From positions 62,001 through 126,000 of the forward strand of contig WGOB01000008.1 of the NCBI GenBank assembly GCA_016124255.1: 64,000 nucleotides of DNA, in the 5' to 3' direction. This stretch comes from Alphaproteobacteria bacterium. Its GTDB lineage: Bacteria; Pseudomonadota; Alphaproteobacteria; Caulobacterales; Aquidulcibacteraceae. The position numbers and the translations under genes were made by a program. Below, piece after piece: positions 9,327 through 19,630 of the stretch. The notes under the pieces are model-generated. The model made no database searches. It was not told the DNA's origin and saw only the letters and a program-made list of their open reading frames with translations. How positions within the stretch are numbered: position 1 is the first letter of the stretch; each line of letters starts with the position of its first letter.

Positions 9327-9490
9327 CGCGCGCGTTGAAATCAGATTCGCCTGGCGCGTTCGCGCGCGGGCGCAACGCCCTTCAGGGCTGGAGCGGGACG
9401 CAGCAGGCCGCGCTGCGCCCAGAGTCGCGCAAGCGACCGAACCAGAAGCCGCATGAGCGCGGCGCGCGGCCTTGCCGGCAAGCAAACTGA
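9323..9490 (+). CDS. 55-aa hypothetical ORF in pufQ position ([55 protein letters not shown])
   Basis: ATGA overlap with bchZ stop, ends 12 nt before pufB; lacks the transmembrane segment expected of PufQ. Confidence 0.35.
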   Translation: MTRALKSDSPGAFARGRNALQGWSGTQQAALRPESRKRPNQKPHERGARPCRQAN

Positions 9491-9502
9491 TTGGAGGACC
9501 CA

Positions 9503-9730
9503 ATGGAAAGAGACGCCCGAACAGGCTCATTGTCTGGGCTGACAGAAGCGGAAGCGAAGGAATTCCATCGCATCTTCATGACCAGCTTCATCCTGTTCAC
9601 GATCATCGCAATCGTGGCGCACGTCCTCGTCTGGATGTGGCGTCCGTGGCTGCCTGGCCCCGGCGGATACGCCGAGATCCAGGACGCGGTGCAAATGGCC
9701 GGCCTCTGGGCCAACGGCCTTCTGGGATAA
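9503..9730 (+). CDS. pufB: Light-harvesting 1 complex beta subunit PufB
   Basis: [45 protein letters not shown] upstream. Confidence 0.95.
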   Translation: MERDARTGSLSGLTEAEAKEFHRIFMTSFILFTIIAIVAHVLVWMWRPWLPGPGGYAEIQDAVQMAGLWANGLLG

Positions 9731-9742
9731 GGAGAGCGCCAC

Positions 9743-9928
9743 ATGTGGAGACTTTGGCTTCTGTTCGATCCGCGTCGTGTGCTGATCGGACTGTTCATCT
9801 TCCTGTTCGTGCTGGCGGTGTTGATTCACTTCATCCTGCTCGGCACCGACCGGTTCAACTGGATCGAAGGCCCAGGCGCATCCGCGCCAGCCGCAGCTGA
9901 ACTTGTTGTGCCGGTTCAGCCGTCCTGA
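9743..9928 (+). CDS. pufA: Light-harvesting 1 complex alpha subunit PufA
   Basis: [43 protein letters not shown]. Confidence 0.95.
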   Translation: MWRLWLLFDPRRVLIGLFIFLFVLAVLIHFILLGTDRFNWIEGPGASAPAAAELVVPVQPS

Positions 9929-9991
9929 CGGCCGGCTGATCGCTGAACACAAGACGGCGGGCGCGCCGTTCTCCGGAACGTCGCGTCCGCT

Positions 9992-10029
9992 CGTCCCGCA
10001 CCCGCGATCATCGCGTGTGCGAAGGGACG
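9992..10029 (+). promoter_or_regulatory. pufA-pufL intercistronic stem-loop
   Basis: CGTCCC-GCAC-cc-GCGA(tca)TCGC-gt-GTGC-gaa-GGGACG; a smaller hairpin ACGGCG-GGCG-CGCCGT lies at 9954-9969. Confidence 0.6.
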
Positions 10030-10041
10030 GAGGACACGTCG

Positions 10042-10866
10042 ATGGCGCTGTTGAGCTTTGAGAGAAAGTACCGCGTCCGCGGCGGCACATTGATCGGCGG
10101 AGACCTGTTCGACTTCTGGGTCGGACCCTTCTACGTAGGATTTTTTGGCGTCACGACGATCTTTTTTGCAGCGCTGGGCACGGCGCTGATCGTCTATGGC
10201 GCAGCCATCGGGCCGACATGGAATGTCTGGCTCATCAGCATCAATCCCCCGCCGCCTGAATACGGCTTGGGCCTTGCGCCGATCAGGGAGGGCGGCCTCT
10301 GGCAGGCTGTCACGCTCTGCGCCGCCGGCGCCTTCATTTCGTGGATGCTCCGCGAAATAGAGATCGCGCGCAAGCTCGGCATCGGCCTTCATGTGCCGTT
10401 CGCGTTCGGCGTCGCGATCTTCGCCTATCTCTCGCTGGTGTTGATCCGCCCGGTGATGCTTGGCTCTTGGGCCAACGGATTTCCGTACGGCATCTTCAGC
10501 CACCTCGATTGGGTGTCGAACACCGGCTACCAATATCTCAACTTCCACTACAATCCGGCGCACATGATCGCGGTGTCGTTCTTCTTCACCACGACGTTTG
10601 CGCTCGCGCTGCACGGCTCGCTGATCCTGTCTGCCGCCAATCCGGGGCAGGGCGGCACGGTGAAGACGCCCGACTACGAAGACACTTTCTTCCGCGACGT
10701 GCTCGGCTACTCAATCGGCACGTTAGGCATTCACCGCCTTGGCCTGTTCCTGGCGCTGTCCGCTGGGATCTGGAGCGCGATCTGCATCATCATCAGCGGC
10801 CCGGTCTGGTCGCTCGGCTGGCCCGAGTGGTGGAACTGGTGGCTCAACCTGCCGATTTGGGGCTAG
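10042..10866 (+). CDS. pufL: Photosynthetic reaction center L subunit PufL
   Basis: [37 protein letters not shown]...[29 protein letters not shown]. Confidence 0.97.
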   Translation: MALLSFERKYRVRGGTLIGGDLFDFWVGPFYVGFFGVTTIFFAALGTALIVYGAAIGPTWNVWLISINPPPPEYGLGLAPIREGGLWQAVTLCAAGAFISWMLREIEIARKLGIGLHVPFAFGVAIFAYLSLVLIRPVMLGSWANGFPYGIFSHLDWVSNTGYQYLNFHYNPAHMIAVSFFFTTTFALALHGSLILSAANPGQGGTVKTPDYEDTFFRDVLGYSIGTLGIHRLGLFLALSAGIWSAICIIISGPVWSLGWPEWWNWWLNLPIWG

Positions 10867-10881
10867 CGACGGAGTTACGCC

Positions 10882-12009
10882 ATGCCGGCCTATCAGAACA
10901 TCTTCACACCGGTGCAAGTGCGCGGCCCCGCCGAAACGGGCGTCGCACTAAAACCAGGCAACATGCCGCGAGACGGCACGCCGGGCTTCTCCCGCTTCCT
11001 GGGCTGGATCGGGAACGCCCAGATCGGGCCGATCTATCTCGGCTGGACGGGCACCGCCTCGATCCTCACCGGCTTCATCGCCATCGAGATCATCGGTCTC
11101 AACATGTGGGCCTCGGTCGGCTGGGATCCGATCGAGTTCGTCCGGCGTCTTGCCTGGCTCGGCCTGGAGCCGCCGCCGCCGGAGCAGGGGCTCAACTTCT
11201 TCCCGCCGCTCGCGCAGGGCGGCTGGTGGTTGATGGCCGGCTTCTTCTTGACGACGTCGATCATCCTTTGGTGGGTGCGCACCTACACGCGCGCCAAGGC
11301 GCTCGGCCTTGGCACGCATGTCGCCTGGGCGTTCGCCTCGGCGATCTGGCTCTACCTGGTGATCGGCTTCATCCGTCCGGTTCTCATGGGCAGCTGGAGT
11401 GAGGCGCCGGCCTTCGGCATCTTCCCGCACTTGGATTGGACAGGCGCCTTCTCGATCACCTACGGCAACCTCTTCTACAATCCATTCCACTGCCTCTCGA
11501 TCGCGTTTCTGTACGGCTCGGCGCTGCTGTTCGCCATGCACGGCGCGACCATCCTTGCGGTCAGCCGCTATGGCGGCGAGCGCGAGCTCAGCCAGATCAC
11601 CGATCGCGGCACTGCCAGCGAGCGCGCGGCGCTCTTCTGGCGCTGGACGATGGGCTTCAACGCCTCGATGGAATCCATCCATCGCTGGGCGTGGTGGTTT
11701 GCAGTGTTATGTACGCTCACCGGCGGCATTGGCATCTTGCTCACCGGCACCGCCGTCAACAATTGGTACGAATGGGCGCTCCTGCACAATTTTGCGCCGG
11801 GCTATGACGTCAGCTCGACCTATGTCGGCCCGCCGCCGCCCGTACCGGAATCGCTCCTGACCCCGGCGCCGCCGTTGGTTCCGGACGCGACGATTGCGCC
11901 GCCCGTGGACGGCGCGTTGATCCCGCCGGCGGATGCGTCCGTGCCGCCGACGCCGGCCGAGGGCACGGCGCCCCCGGCGCAGCCCGGCCCGGCGATGCCG
12001 GAGCAATAG
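10882..12009 (+). CDS. pufM: Photosynthetic reaction center M subunit PufM, with about 67-aa Pro/Ala-rich C-terminal extension
   Basis: [18 protein letters not shown]...[49 protein letters not shown]; tail [23 protein letters not shown]... Confidence 0.97.
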   Translation: MPAYQNIFTPVQVRGPAETGVALKPGNMPRDGTPGFSRFLGWIGNAQIGPIYLGWTGTASILTGFIAIEIIGLNMWASVGWDPIEFVRRLAWLGLEPPPPEQGLNFFPPLAQGGWWLMAGFFLTTSIILWWVRTYTRAKALGLGTHVAWAFASAIWLYLVIGFIRPVLMGSWSEAPAFGIFPHLDWTGAFSITYGNLFYNPFHCLSIAFLYGSALLFAMHGATILAVSRYGGERELSQITDRGTASERAALFWRWTMGFNASMESIHRWAWWFAVLCTLTGGIGILLTGTAVNNWYEWALLHNFAPGYDVSSTYVGPPPPVPESLLTPAPPLVPDATIAPPVDGALIPPADASVPPTPAEGTAPPAQPGPAMPEQ

Positions 12010-12067
12010 GCGGCAGAAAGCGCGGGGGCGAATTCCCCGCAGCAAAAGACGAGGCGCGATGCGCCAG

Positions 12068-12103
12068 ATGCGGCCGGGGAGTTCTCCCTGGCCGCATTTC
12101 TTT
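12068..12103 (+). terminator. Rho-independent terminator of the puf operon
   Basis: ATGCGGCCGGGGAG-TT-CTCCCTGGCCGCAT followed by TTCTTT. Confidence 0.8.
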
Positions 12104-12301
12104 GCAGCGCTGCAGGAGCAGAGTGAATCACGCTTCCCGAATTGCGCGCAGCGCAAGTTCGGGGCCCATGGATCGCAAGTGTGGAGTTTCCTGCGCCCCG
12201 GAATCGTCGCTCCGCTTCGACCCGGGGGGATGGCGCCTCAGCCCAAGCACATGCCCGAGCCGTCTGCGCGACGGTTCTCAGGTGTTGCTGCTGAATGAAG
12301 A

Positions 12302-12871
12302 TCAGCCGCGCGCAGCGACCAGCGGCGCCATCGCGACGCCGAGTTCATCCCAGCGCGCGAGATAGATCAGGAACCACGGCGCGTACGCCTCAGGCCGCAG
12401 CGCCGCGTCGCGTCGGATCGCCGCCAGCGGCCGCCACCGCGTCTCCGCCACCTCGTCCGGGTCCGGATCGAGCGGCAAACTCTCGGCGCCCGCGTCGGCA
12501 TAGAACACATGCACCCGCTCGCATTCCCGGAGCCCGTCAGTGACGTCGGCTTCGTAATCGATCACCGCGCCGGCCGTAAGCGCGAGATCGATGCCAAGCT
12601 CCTCGCGCAGCCGTCGCCGCGCGCTTGCCGCGATCGGCTCGCCGAAATCCGGATGCGAGCAGCACGTGTTCGCCCAGAGGCCCCCGCAATGATATTTGCC
12701 GTCCGCGCGCCGCTGCAGCAGCAACAAATCGCCTGCCGTCACGAACACCGAAACAGCGAGATGGCGCACGCCCATCCGGTGTGCGCGCATCTTCTCGATC
12801 GGGTAGAGCGCCCCGTCCGCGCCGATCGCGGAGATCATGATCGGCGCGTGGTCTGTGCGGGCTACGCTCAC
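12302..12871 (-). CDS. idi: Isopentenyl-diphosphate delta-isomerase Idi (NUDIX)
   Basis: [52 protein letters not shown] start overlaps hemA stop (GTGA). Confidence 0.92.
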   Translation of the reverse strand: MSVARTDHAPIMISAIGADGALYPIEKMRAHRMGVRHLAVSVFVTAGDLLLLQRRADGKYHCGGLWANTCCSHPDFGEPIAASARRRLREELGIDLALTAGAVIDYEADVTDGLRECERVHVFYADAGAESLPLDPDPDEVAETRWRPLAAIRRDAALRPEAYAPWFLIYLARWDELGVAMAPLVAARG

Positions 12872-14088
12872 GCGGCCGCCGAGCTGCGCGCCAGCGCGCA
12901 TTGTGACCAGAGCTCGTGCAGCGCCCCGACCAGCGCGTCGATGTCCTCGTTGCTGTGCAGCGGCGAGGGCGTGATCCGCAGCCGCTCCGTGCCGCGCGGC
13001 ACGGTCGGATAATTGATCGGCTGGATGTAGATGTTGTGCCGGTCGAGCAGCCAGTCGCTGATCTGCTTGCACTTCACCGGATCCTTCACCATCACCGGGA
13101 TGATGTGGCTCGGATTGGCCATCGTCGGGATGCCGATCGCGTCGAGGCGCCGGCGCACTTTCGCCACGCGCTCCTGATGTCGCGCCCGCTCCAGCTGGCT
13201 CGTTTTCAGGTGCCGGATGCTCGCCCGCGCGCCCGCCGCCACCGCCGGCGGCAGCGCTGTGGTGAAGATGAAGCCGGAGGCGAAACTGCGGACGAAATCG
13301 CACATCGCCGCCGATCCCGCGATATAGCCGCCGAACACCCCGAATGCTTTCCCTAGCGTGCCTTCTATCACCGTCAGCCGGTCCATCAGCCCTTCCCGCT
13401 CGGCGATGCCGCCGCCGCGCGGCCCATAGAGCCCCACCGCGTGCACTTCATCGAGATAGGTCATCGCGCTGTGCTTGTCGGCGACGTCGCAGAGCTCCGC
13501 GATCGGCGCGATGTCGCCGTCCATCGAATAGACCGACTCAAACGCCACCAGCTTCGCCCGGTCCGCCGGAATCTGCGCCAGCTTGCGGTCGAGGTCTTCC
13601 GGATCATTGTGCCGGAAAATCACACGCTCGGCGCCGGAATGGCGGATGCCCTCGATCATCGAGGCGTGGTTGCCGGAGTCGGAGAGCACCACGCAATTCG
13701 GCATCTTCGCCGCCAGCGTCGAAAGCGTCGCCCAGTTCGAAACGTAGCCCGAGGTGAAGATGAGGGCGGCTTCCTTCCGGTGAAGGTCCGCCAGCTCCTG
13801 TTCCAGCAGGATGTGATAATGGTTCGTGCCGGAGATGTTGCGCGTGCCGCCTGCGCCGGCGCCGCACGCATCAAGCGCCTCGTGCATCGCCGCCAGCACG
13901 GTCGGATGCTGCCCCATCCCGAGATAATCGTTGGAGCACCACACCGTCACGTCGTGCGCGTCGTCGCCGACATAGCGCTTGGCGCGCGGAAAGCATCCAC
14001 GCTGCCGTTCGAGATCGGCGAATACGCGATAGCGGCCTTCGCTGCGCAGCCCATCGAGCGCGGATTTGAAGAAGGCTTCGTAATTCAT
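12868..14088 (-). CDS. hemA: 5-aminolevulinate synthase HemA
   Basis: [39 protein letters not shown]...[13 protein letters not shown]. Confidence 0.96.
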   Translation of the reverse strand: MNYEAFFKSALDGLRSEGRYRVFADLERQRGCFPRAKRYVGDDAHDVTVWCSNDYLGMGQHPTVLAAMHEALDACGAGAGGTRNISGTNHYHILLEQELADLHRKEAALIFTSGYVSNWATLSTLAAKMPNCVVLSDSGNHASMIEGIRHSGAERVIFRHNDPEDLDRKLAQIPADRAKLVAFESVYSMDGDIAPIAELCDVADKHSAMTYLDEVHAVGLYGPRGGGIAEREGLMDRLTVIEGTLGKAFGVFGGYIAGSAAMCDFVRSFASGFIFTTALPPAVAAGARASIRHLKTSQLERARHQERVAKVRRRLDAIGIPTMANPSHIIPVMVKDPVKCKQISDWLLDRHNIYIQPINYPTVPRGTERLRITPSPLHSNEDIDALVGALHELWSQCALARSSAAA

Positions 14089-14912
14089 CTCTCTCTCCCA
14101 ATGCGGGCCTGGCTCAGCGCGTCGACCGCGGACGGCGAAGGTCGCGGCTGCGGCATGGCCCATCGCCACAGCGCGCTTTCGTTCAGTTTGAGGATCAGGA
14201 ACACGTGCTCCGCGAAGCCGAGCGCGGCGATCGCGAACAAGAGCGCCGCCGCCGCCGTTGTCGGCGCATCCGATGCGCTGAACGCCGTCGCCGCGAACCA
14301 GGCAGCCAGCGCCGCCCCCGCCGCCAGCGAGAACGGCATCAGCGCATTCATCGCTCGCTTGCGGAAATAGGTCTTCAGGTGCGCCAGCCTGTCCGGCAGG
14401 AACGACTCGCTCAGATTGGCCACGCCCCAATGAATGTTGAGCTTGGTGGAAAGCCGCATCGCCCACAGCACCGCAAACGTCGCCGCCGCCATCTGGTTCG
14501 GCTGCCCGACGCTCAGGAGCCAAAGCGCAACGCCCGTCGCCGCCAGCGCGATCTCATGGTGCATCAGCGTCGCCGCCGCTTCGCGGAAGCGCCGCCAGCC
14601 GCGCGCGCCCGGAGACGCCGGCGCCGTCCGCGGTCCGGTGAGATAGCCCATCAGGAAGCTCATTTCGTGCCAGCCCCAGATCACGAGGCCCGCCGCGAAG
14701 CCGAGATACGCGCCCGCAAGATCAAGCTGCGCCGCCAAAAGCGGCGTCGCGATCATCGCGCTGAGCGCCGCGACGCTCAGTCCAATGAAGCTCGCCCGCT
14801 GCACCGCCCGCGAGCGCCCGAGCAGCCACAGGATCGCGCCGGTGGAGAACCACCACGCGATCAGCGCTGCGGCCGCGCCGCACGCGAACACGGAGAGCGC
14901 CGCCTCGTTCAC
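14085..14912 (-). CDS. puhE: Photosynthetic complex assembly protein PuhE (DUF3623)
   Basis: Polytopic membrane protein with [20 protein letters not shown] and [30 protein letters not shown]; between acsF and hemA. Confidence 0.9.
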   Translation of the reverse strand: MNEAALSVFACGAAAALIAWWFSTGAILWLLGRSRAVQRASFIGLSVAALSAMIATPLLAAQLDLAGAYLGFAAGLVIWGWHEMSFLMGYLTGPRTAPASPGARGWRRFREAAATLMHHEIALAATGVALWLLSVGQPNQMAAATFAVLWAMRLSTKLNIHWGVANLSESFLPDRLAHLKTYFRKRAMNALMPFSLAAGAALAAWFAATAFSASDAPTTAAAALLFAIAALGFAEHVFLILKLNESALWRWAMPQPRPSPSAVDALSQARIGRER

Positions 14913-16003
14913 CAGACCGGCGCCATGCGCACATTTTCCGGCGCTTCATTCGCCACGGTCGGGATCAGCATCAGCGACAAGAACGCCGCGCCCGCCGCCG
15001 CATTCGCGGCGACCCGCCGCACCGCGCCGACAAATCCCCCGCGCGCCTTGGCCTCGTCCGCCGCCACGCACGCGCGCCGCAGCCGCTCCGCCGCGCGCCG
15101 ATAGCGCGGGTTGTCGGTGTCGAGCGTGAACGGGAACACCTGCTTGGTGATCTCCGAGCACAGCGAGAACACGCGGTAATCGTAATCCGTCGGCGCCATG
15201 CCCAGCGCCTCATAGAACGCCGGCCGCGCATGGTCGCGCACATACATCGTGGCGTAGACCGCGTTGAGGAAGAATCGGATCCAGAACCGGTTGCCGCCCC
15301 GCAAAAGCTTCGGATTCGCCCGCATCAGCAGCGCGAACGCTTCCCCGTGCCGGAACTCGTCGGCGCACCATTCCTTGAACCAAAGGAAGATCGGATGGAA
15401 CCGCCGTTCCGGATTCCGCTCGAACTGCCGGAAGATCGTGATGTAGCGCGCGTACCCGATCTTCTCTGAAAGATATGTCGCGTAATAGATGAATTTCGGC
15501 TTGAAGAACGTGTACTTCTTCGCCCGGGTGAGAAACCCGAGATCCACCCCGATCCCCAGATCCTTCAGCGCTTCGTTGATGAACCCGGCGTGCCGCGATT
15601 CATCCCGGCTCATGAGCCGGAAGAGCGCTTTCACGTCCGGATTCTTCGCCCGCTTGGAAATCTCCGCATAGAGCACGCAGCCGGAGAATTCCGCCGTCAG
15701 CGAACTCACAAGGAAGTCGATGAATTCCTCGCGCAGCTTCGGCGGCGCCTCCGCCAGCTTGTCGACGAACGTCTCAACGCGCTTGAAGTGCAGCCGGTTC
15801 GGATCCGCCGCCATTTCCGCGATCAGCGCATCGAAGTCCGCCCGCACGGACGAAACGTCCAGCCGGTCCATCTCGTCGAAATCGGTAGTGTAGAAGCGCG
15901 GGCTGAGCGGGGTGTCCTGCACGGCCTGGAGCGTGGTGTCGCTGACCTCGCGCGCGGCGGGCGTCGACGGCGAATGCGGACGGAGAGTGGCGACGGCGGT
16001 CAT
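14909..16003 (-). CDS. acsF: Mg-protoporphyrin IX monomethyl ester (oxidative) cyclase AcsF
   Basis: [19 protein letters not shown]...[15 protein letters not shown]...[18 protein letters not shown] di-iron motifs. Confidence 0.96.
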   Translation of the reverse strand: MTAVATLRPHSPSTPAAREVSDTTLQAVQDTPLSPRFYTTDFDEMDRLDVSSVRADFDALIAEMAADPNRLHFKRVETFVDKLAEAPPKLREEFIDFLVSSLTAEFSGCVLYAEISKRAKNPDVKALFRLMSRDESRHAGFINEALKDLGIGVDLGFLTRAKKYTFFKPKFIYYATYLSEKIGYARYITIFRQFERNPERRFHPIFLWFKEWCADEFRHGEAFALLMRANPKLLRGGNRFWIRFFLNAVYATMYVRDHARPAFYEALGMAPTDYDYRVFSLCSEITKQVFPFTLDTDNPRYRRAAERLRRACVAADEAKARGGFVGAVRRVAANAAAGAAFLSLMLIPTVANEAPENVRMAPVW

Positions 16004-16314
16004 TGAACGCTCTCTTGCGGTTTGAGGGGGGCGCCAGCCCGGCCAGGGCTGAACGAGACTTCGTAGAGTTCTGTGAGATCGAAGCGCGCGGCGAGCTTCG
16101 TCCACCAGCGCTGCCATGACGTCGCGCGCGTCACAGTCGCCATCCGGCGGATACGGATGCGCTCTCCGAACGGCACAACGATCCGCTCGCCGTGCACGAG
16201 CACGCTGTCGCCGGGTTCGAGCGCGCCGCCTTCGTCGAGCTCCACCGCGGCGAACAGGCGCTCTTCGGTGTGCTCCACCTCGATCGTGCAGCCGGTGTTC
16301 AGCACGCGCTTCAT
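16000..16314 (-). CDS. Hypothetical 104-aa protein between puhC and acsF
   Basis: [57 protein letters not shown]...; ATGA overlap with acsF. Confidence 0.75.
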   Translation of the reverse strand: MKRVLNTGCTIEVEHTEERLFAAVELDEGGALEPGDSVLVHGERIVVPFGERIRIRRMATVTRATSWQRWWTKLAARFDLTELYEVSFSPGRAGAPLKPQESVQ

Positions 16315-16766
16315 GTAATCGGCTCCGCTTCCGCCAGAAGGCGCGCGAACGCGGCGCGGTTATCGGCGCCGAACGCGTGCAGCGTAATCTCGCGGCCAGT
16401 GGCGCCGTCGCGCAGCAGCAGCCGTCCGTCGCTCAGCTCGCGCAGGGAGAACGGCGTCTCATCGCCGATCCCGCGCGCGCGCCGGTCCCGCGCCATCCCG
16501 CGCATCACCCCGCGCACGAACCCGTTGGTGCCCGGCGCCAGCCGCGCCACCACACGCGCCGTACGCGCATCGCTCACGATCACTGCGCCGTCCGTGGCGT
16601 CCGCAAATCTGAGCTGCGCCGAGCGCGTCACGTCGGCTTGCATCGCAGCCGTCGCCGCCGCGTCGCTCGGGCGCACCCATGCCGCCGCCGCGATCGAGAG
16701 CGCAACCAGCGCGCCGGCGCCGAACAGCGCGGCGCGGGGAAAAGGCTTGCGGTCGATCTCGCACAT
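16311..16766 (-). CDS. puhC: Photosynthetic complex assembly protein PuhC
   Basis: Single N-terminal [53 protein letters not shown] position. Confidence 0.85.
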   Translation of the reverse strand: MCEIDRKPFPRAALFGAGALVALSIAAAAWVRPSDAAATAAMQADVTRSAQLRFADATDGAVIVSDARTARVVARLAPGTNGFVRGVMRGMARDRRARGIGDETPFSLRELSDGRLLLRDGATGREITLHAFGADNRAAFARLLAEAEPIT

Positions 16767-16783
16767 CGTCGGTGTCCTCGTCC

Positions 16784-17428
16784 TTAGGCTGGCGCCAGCG
16801 CGGGCTCGCCGGCGGCTTCGTGGGCGTCGCGGGCGTCATTCGCGCCGTGCATGGCTTCCATTGCCGTGCGCACCGCCGCTGCGGCGGCGTGCGGCGCGGC
16901 CAACGCCCGCAGCGTCGGTTCCGGATTGGAGAGCTTGAACGGTCGCGCATGCGGCCACAGCATCATGAACGCGATCTTGTTCGGAGCCTTGAGCCGCACC
17001 GCGAGATCGCCCGATCCGTCCGCGAACATCTTCAGCGCCGCCGTATCGACGATCTTGAACGGAATATTGATCATCTTGGTGAACGCCAGCCCATGGCGCA
17101 CCACGATCCGCTTGCTGGTGATCGTGTACACCGTCACGCGCGACATCAGCCAAGCGATGAGCGCGAGAATGCCGACTGCCCCGAACAGCAGCGGCGCCAT
17201 CGCCAGCCCAGCGCCGACGGCTTGCGAAAAGCTCGCCCCGTCCGCGGACGCCGCAACGCCGCGCCACAGCATCAGCGCCAGGAAGTAGATCGTCACCGCA
17301 CCGACGTGAAATACGCGCAGCGCCAGGTGGCGCCAGTCCGGCGCGCCCTGCCACAGCAGCGTCTCGCCCGCGGGCAGGGGCCCCGGAAGGCCGCGGATCG
17401 GCATGTCGTCGTGTTCGCTCATAGCCAA
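16784..17428 (-). CDS. puhB: Photosynthetic complex assembly protein PuhB (PH-domain membrane protein)
   Basis: GLPGPLPAGETLLWQGAPDWRHLALRVFHV...VTVYTITSKRIVVRHGLAFTKMINIPFKIVD. Confidence 0.9.
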   Translation of the reverse strand: MAMSEHDDMPIRGLPGPLPAGETLLWQGAPDWRHLALRVFHVGAVTIYFLALMLWRGVAASADGASFSQAVGAGLAMAPLLFGAVGILALIAWLMSRVTVYTITSKRIVVRHGLAFTKMINIPFKIVDTAALKMFADGSGDLAVRLKAPNKIAFMMLWPHARPFKLSNPEPTLRALAAPHAAAAAVRTAMEAMHGANDARDAHEAAGEPALAPA

Positions 17429-18192
17429 GGCTCCGAACGCGCGGGCGTCGCGTAGAGCAGGCCGGCGCCGAAATAGGCGGCGATCCGCTCTTCTTCATCG
17501 AGCGTCACGACATCGGGTCTTTGCGTGCGTGGCGCGCCGGCGAATTGCGCTGCGAGCACCGCGTCGACCTTCACGCGCTTGCGGCCGCGCTGCAGATCGG
17601 CAAGCGGCATCGGCACGAGCACGGAGCCCCCGCCGCCCGCGAGATCCACTTCAAGATAGCGGATCAGCACTTCCGCCTGGTCGACCCAGACGTCCTTCAC
17701 CACGCCTGCGTCGCCATTGTCGGCGCCGACGACGGGCCAGCCGCGCAGATCGATCGCCTTTTCTTCAAATGAGAATCCAGCCGCCGCGCGCAGCGGGGCC
17801 AGCGTCGGACGCCCGTCGTGCATCGTGTCGGGCGCCTTGGCGCGTTCGGCGTAGGCGCCGGGGCCCACCCCTGCCGTCAGCGGATTGTCGACAGGCTCGA
17901 TCGGCGCGCCGGGCCACGGCGCGGTGCGCCGCGCATTGAGCGTGCGTTCATCGCGCATGCCGTCAGGCTTGGAAAGGCTGCCGCCGTCGCCCAGCGAAAA
18001 TGTCTTGGGCGTCGCGAAGAACAGCAGCCCTTCGCCTGGCTCGAGCCGCCCGGTCTGGTCGTCCTCGAGCGGATACCCTTCGCGGCGGTCTTCGCGCCGC
18101 AGATAGAGCACGAGCAACACGAAGAACAGGAAGAAGGCGTAGAGCACCCACTCCGTCACATCCACGCGGCCGTTGAAGACTTCTGTTGGCAT
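17419..18192 (-). CDS. puhA: Photosynthetic reaction center H subunit PuhA
   Basis: VTEWVLYAFFLFFVLLVLYLRREDRREGYPLEDDQTGRLEPGEGLLFFATPKTF...VPMPLADLQRGRKRVKVDAVLAAQF. Confidence 0.96.
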   Translation of the reverse strand: MPTEVFNGRVDVTEWVLYAFFLFFVLLVLYLRREDRREGYPLEDDQTGRLEPGEGLLFFATPKTFSLGDGGSLSKPDGMRDERTLNARRTAPWPGAPIEPVDNPLTAGVGPGAYAERAKAPDTMHDGRPTLAPLRAAAGFSFEEKAIDLRGWPVVGADNGDAGVVKDVWVDQAEVLIRYLEVDLAGGGGSVLVPMPLADLQRGRKRVKVDAVLAAQFAGAPRTQRPDVVTLDEEERIAAYFGAGLLYATPARSEPWL

Positions 18193-18205
18193 GGTCCGTC
18201 TCCGC

Positions 18206-19630
18206 TTAGGTTGGGAATTCGGCGAGGCCGAATCTCTTGTGGCGCCGTGACGCGTCGGGCGCATGGCGCGCCAGCGGGCCGATCGCGATGATCGCGGCGA
18301 ACAGGATCACGAGTTCGATGAGATAGACGGCGCTGTAGCCGGCCGCCGGCGTGTTGAGCGCGGCGCCCAGCGCGCCGCCGGCCGCGGCGTGCGCGACCAC
18401 GTCGCGCACCACGCCGCCGATCATGATGGCGACGCCGACGGCGGTCGCGTTCACCGCGCCCCAGACGCCGAGCGCGATGCCCGCCTGTTGTTCTTCCGTG
18501 ATCGCCATCACGGCCGTCAGCGTGCCGACGGAAAAGAGCCCCGCGCCGACGCCGATTCCGAATACCCCGCACGAGAACACCGCGCCCGCATGCAGCGGCG
18601 CCGCCAGCAGAATGAGCGCGAACGCGCTTGCCCCGATCAGCGCGCCGAAGCCCGCCAGCCGATGCGGCTCGCCGCTGCGCGACAGCGCCCGCGCCGCCCA
18701 CGTGAAGCCTGCCAGCATCCCGCACGCCCACAGCGCCGTAAGCATGGTCGTCGCGCTGACGTCGAGCCCCAGCACTTCCGCCCCGTACGGCTCGAGCAAC
18801 ACGTCCTGCATCGCGAACCCGGCGGCGCCCAGGCCGGCCGCCGTCAGGAGCCGCGGCACGCCGCGCGTTCCGGTCAGCGCGCGCCACTCGTTTGCGAACG
18901 ACGCCCGCGCGCGCCCCAGCGCCGTGCGGTTCGGATCGCGCGCTTCCTGCTTCCACAGCGCCGCGATATTGAGCGCCATCGTCGCGATCGCCGCGCCTTG
19001 GATCACCTGGATCAGGCGCAGCGCGCTGAAATCCGCCAGCAGCCAGCCGAGCAGCAGCGCGCTCACCAGCATCCCAACCAGCAGCATCACGTAGAGCAGC
19101 GCCACCACGCGCGGGCGATGCTCCGGCGCGGCGAGATCCGCCGCCAGCGCCAAGCCCGCCGTCTGCGTCGTATGCATGCCGAGCCCGACGAGCACGAACG
19201 CCAGCGCCGCCGCCGCTTGCCCAACCCACGCCGGACCGTGCGTGTCGCCCGATAGGATCAGCAGCGCGAAAGGCATGATCGCGAAGCCGCCGAACTGCAG
19301 CAGCGAGCCGAACCAGATGAACGGCGCCCGCCGCCACCCGAGCGCCGAGACATGCGTATCGGAGCGATGGCCGATCAGCGCGCGCAGCGGCGCCGCCAGC
19401 ACCGGCAGCGCCACCATGATCGCGACCAACGTGCCCGGAACGCTCAACTCCACGATCATCACGCGGTTCAGCGTCGCCGTCAGCAGCACCGCCGCCATGC
19501 CGACAGAAATCTGGAACAGCGCCAGCCGCAGCAGCCGCGACAGCGGCAGCGCCTTGGTCGCGGAATCGGCGAACGGCAAGAGCCGCATCGCGATGTCGCG
19601 CCAGGTCGGGGGCGGGGCGTATTCGGTCAC
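18206..19630 (-). CDS. lhaA: LH1 assembly protein LhaA (PucC/BCD-type MFS family)
   Basis: LLRLALFQISVGMAAVLLTATLNRVMIVELSVPGTLVAIMVALP; GTG start overlaps bchM stop (GTGA). Confidence 0.9.
   Translation of the reverse strand: MTEYAPPPTWRDIAMRLLPFADSATKALPLSRLLRLALFQISVGMAAVLLTATLNRVMIVELSVPGTLVAIMVALPVLAAPLRALIGHRSDTHVSALGWRRAPFIWFGSLLQFGGFAIMPFALLILSGDTHGPAWVGQAAAALAFVLVGLGMHTTQTAGLALAADLAAPEHRPRVVALLYVMLLVGMLVSALLLGWLLADFSALRLIQVIQGAAIATMALNIAALWKQEARDPNRTALGRARASFANEWRALTGTRGVPRLLTAAGLGAAGFAMQDVLLEPYGAEVLGLDVSATTMLTALWACGMLAGFTWAARALSRSGEPHRLAGFGALIGASAFALILLAAPLHAGAVFSCGVFGIGVGAGLFSVGTLTAVMAITEEQQAGIALGVWGAVNATAVGVAIMIGGVVRDVVAHAAAGGALGAALNTPAAGYSAVYLIELVILFAAIIAIGPLARHAPDASRRHKRFGLAEFPT

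Noticed and set aside
9323-9490. Calling the 55-aa ORF PufQ
   Set aside because: No hydrophobic helix or PufQ-like sequence; position alone is not enough.
12136-12163. CCCGAATTGCGC-GCA-GCGCAAGTTCGGG hairpin as a second puf terminator or remnant pufC feature
   Set aside because: Hairpin is real (one bulge) but has no T-tract, and the surrounding sequence shows no PufC heme motifs; left unassigned.
12868-14523. 551-aa HemA ORF and 333-aa Idi ORF at full ORF-track length
   Set aside because: N-terminal parts are antisense/out-of-frame readings over the neighbouring genes; homology starts at 14088 and 12871.
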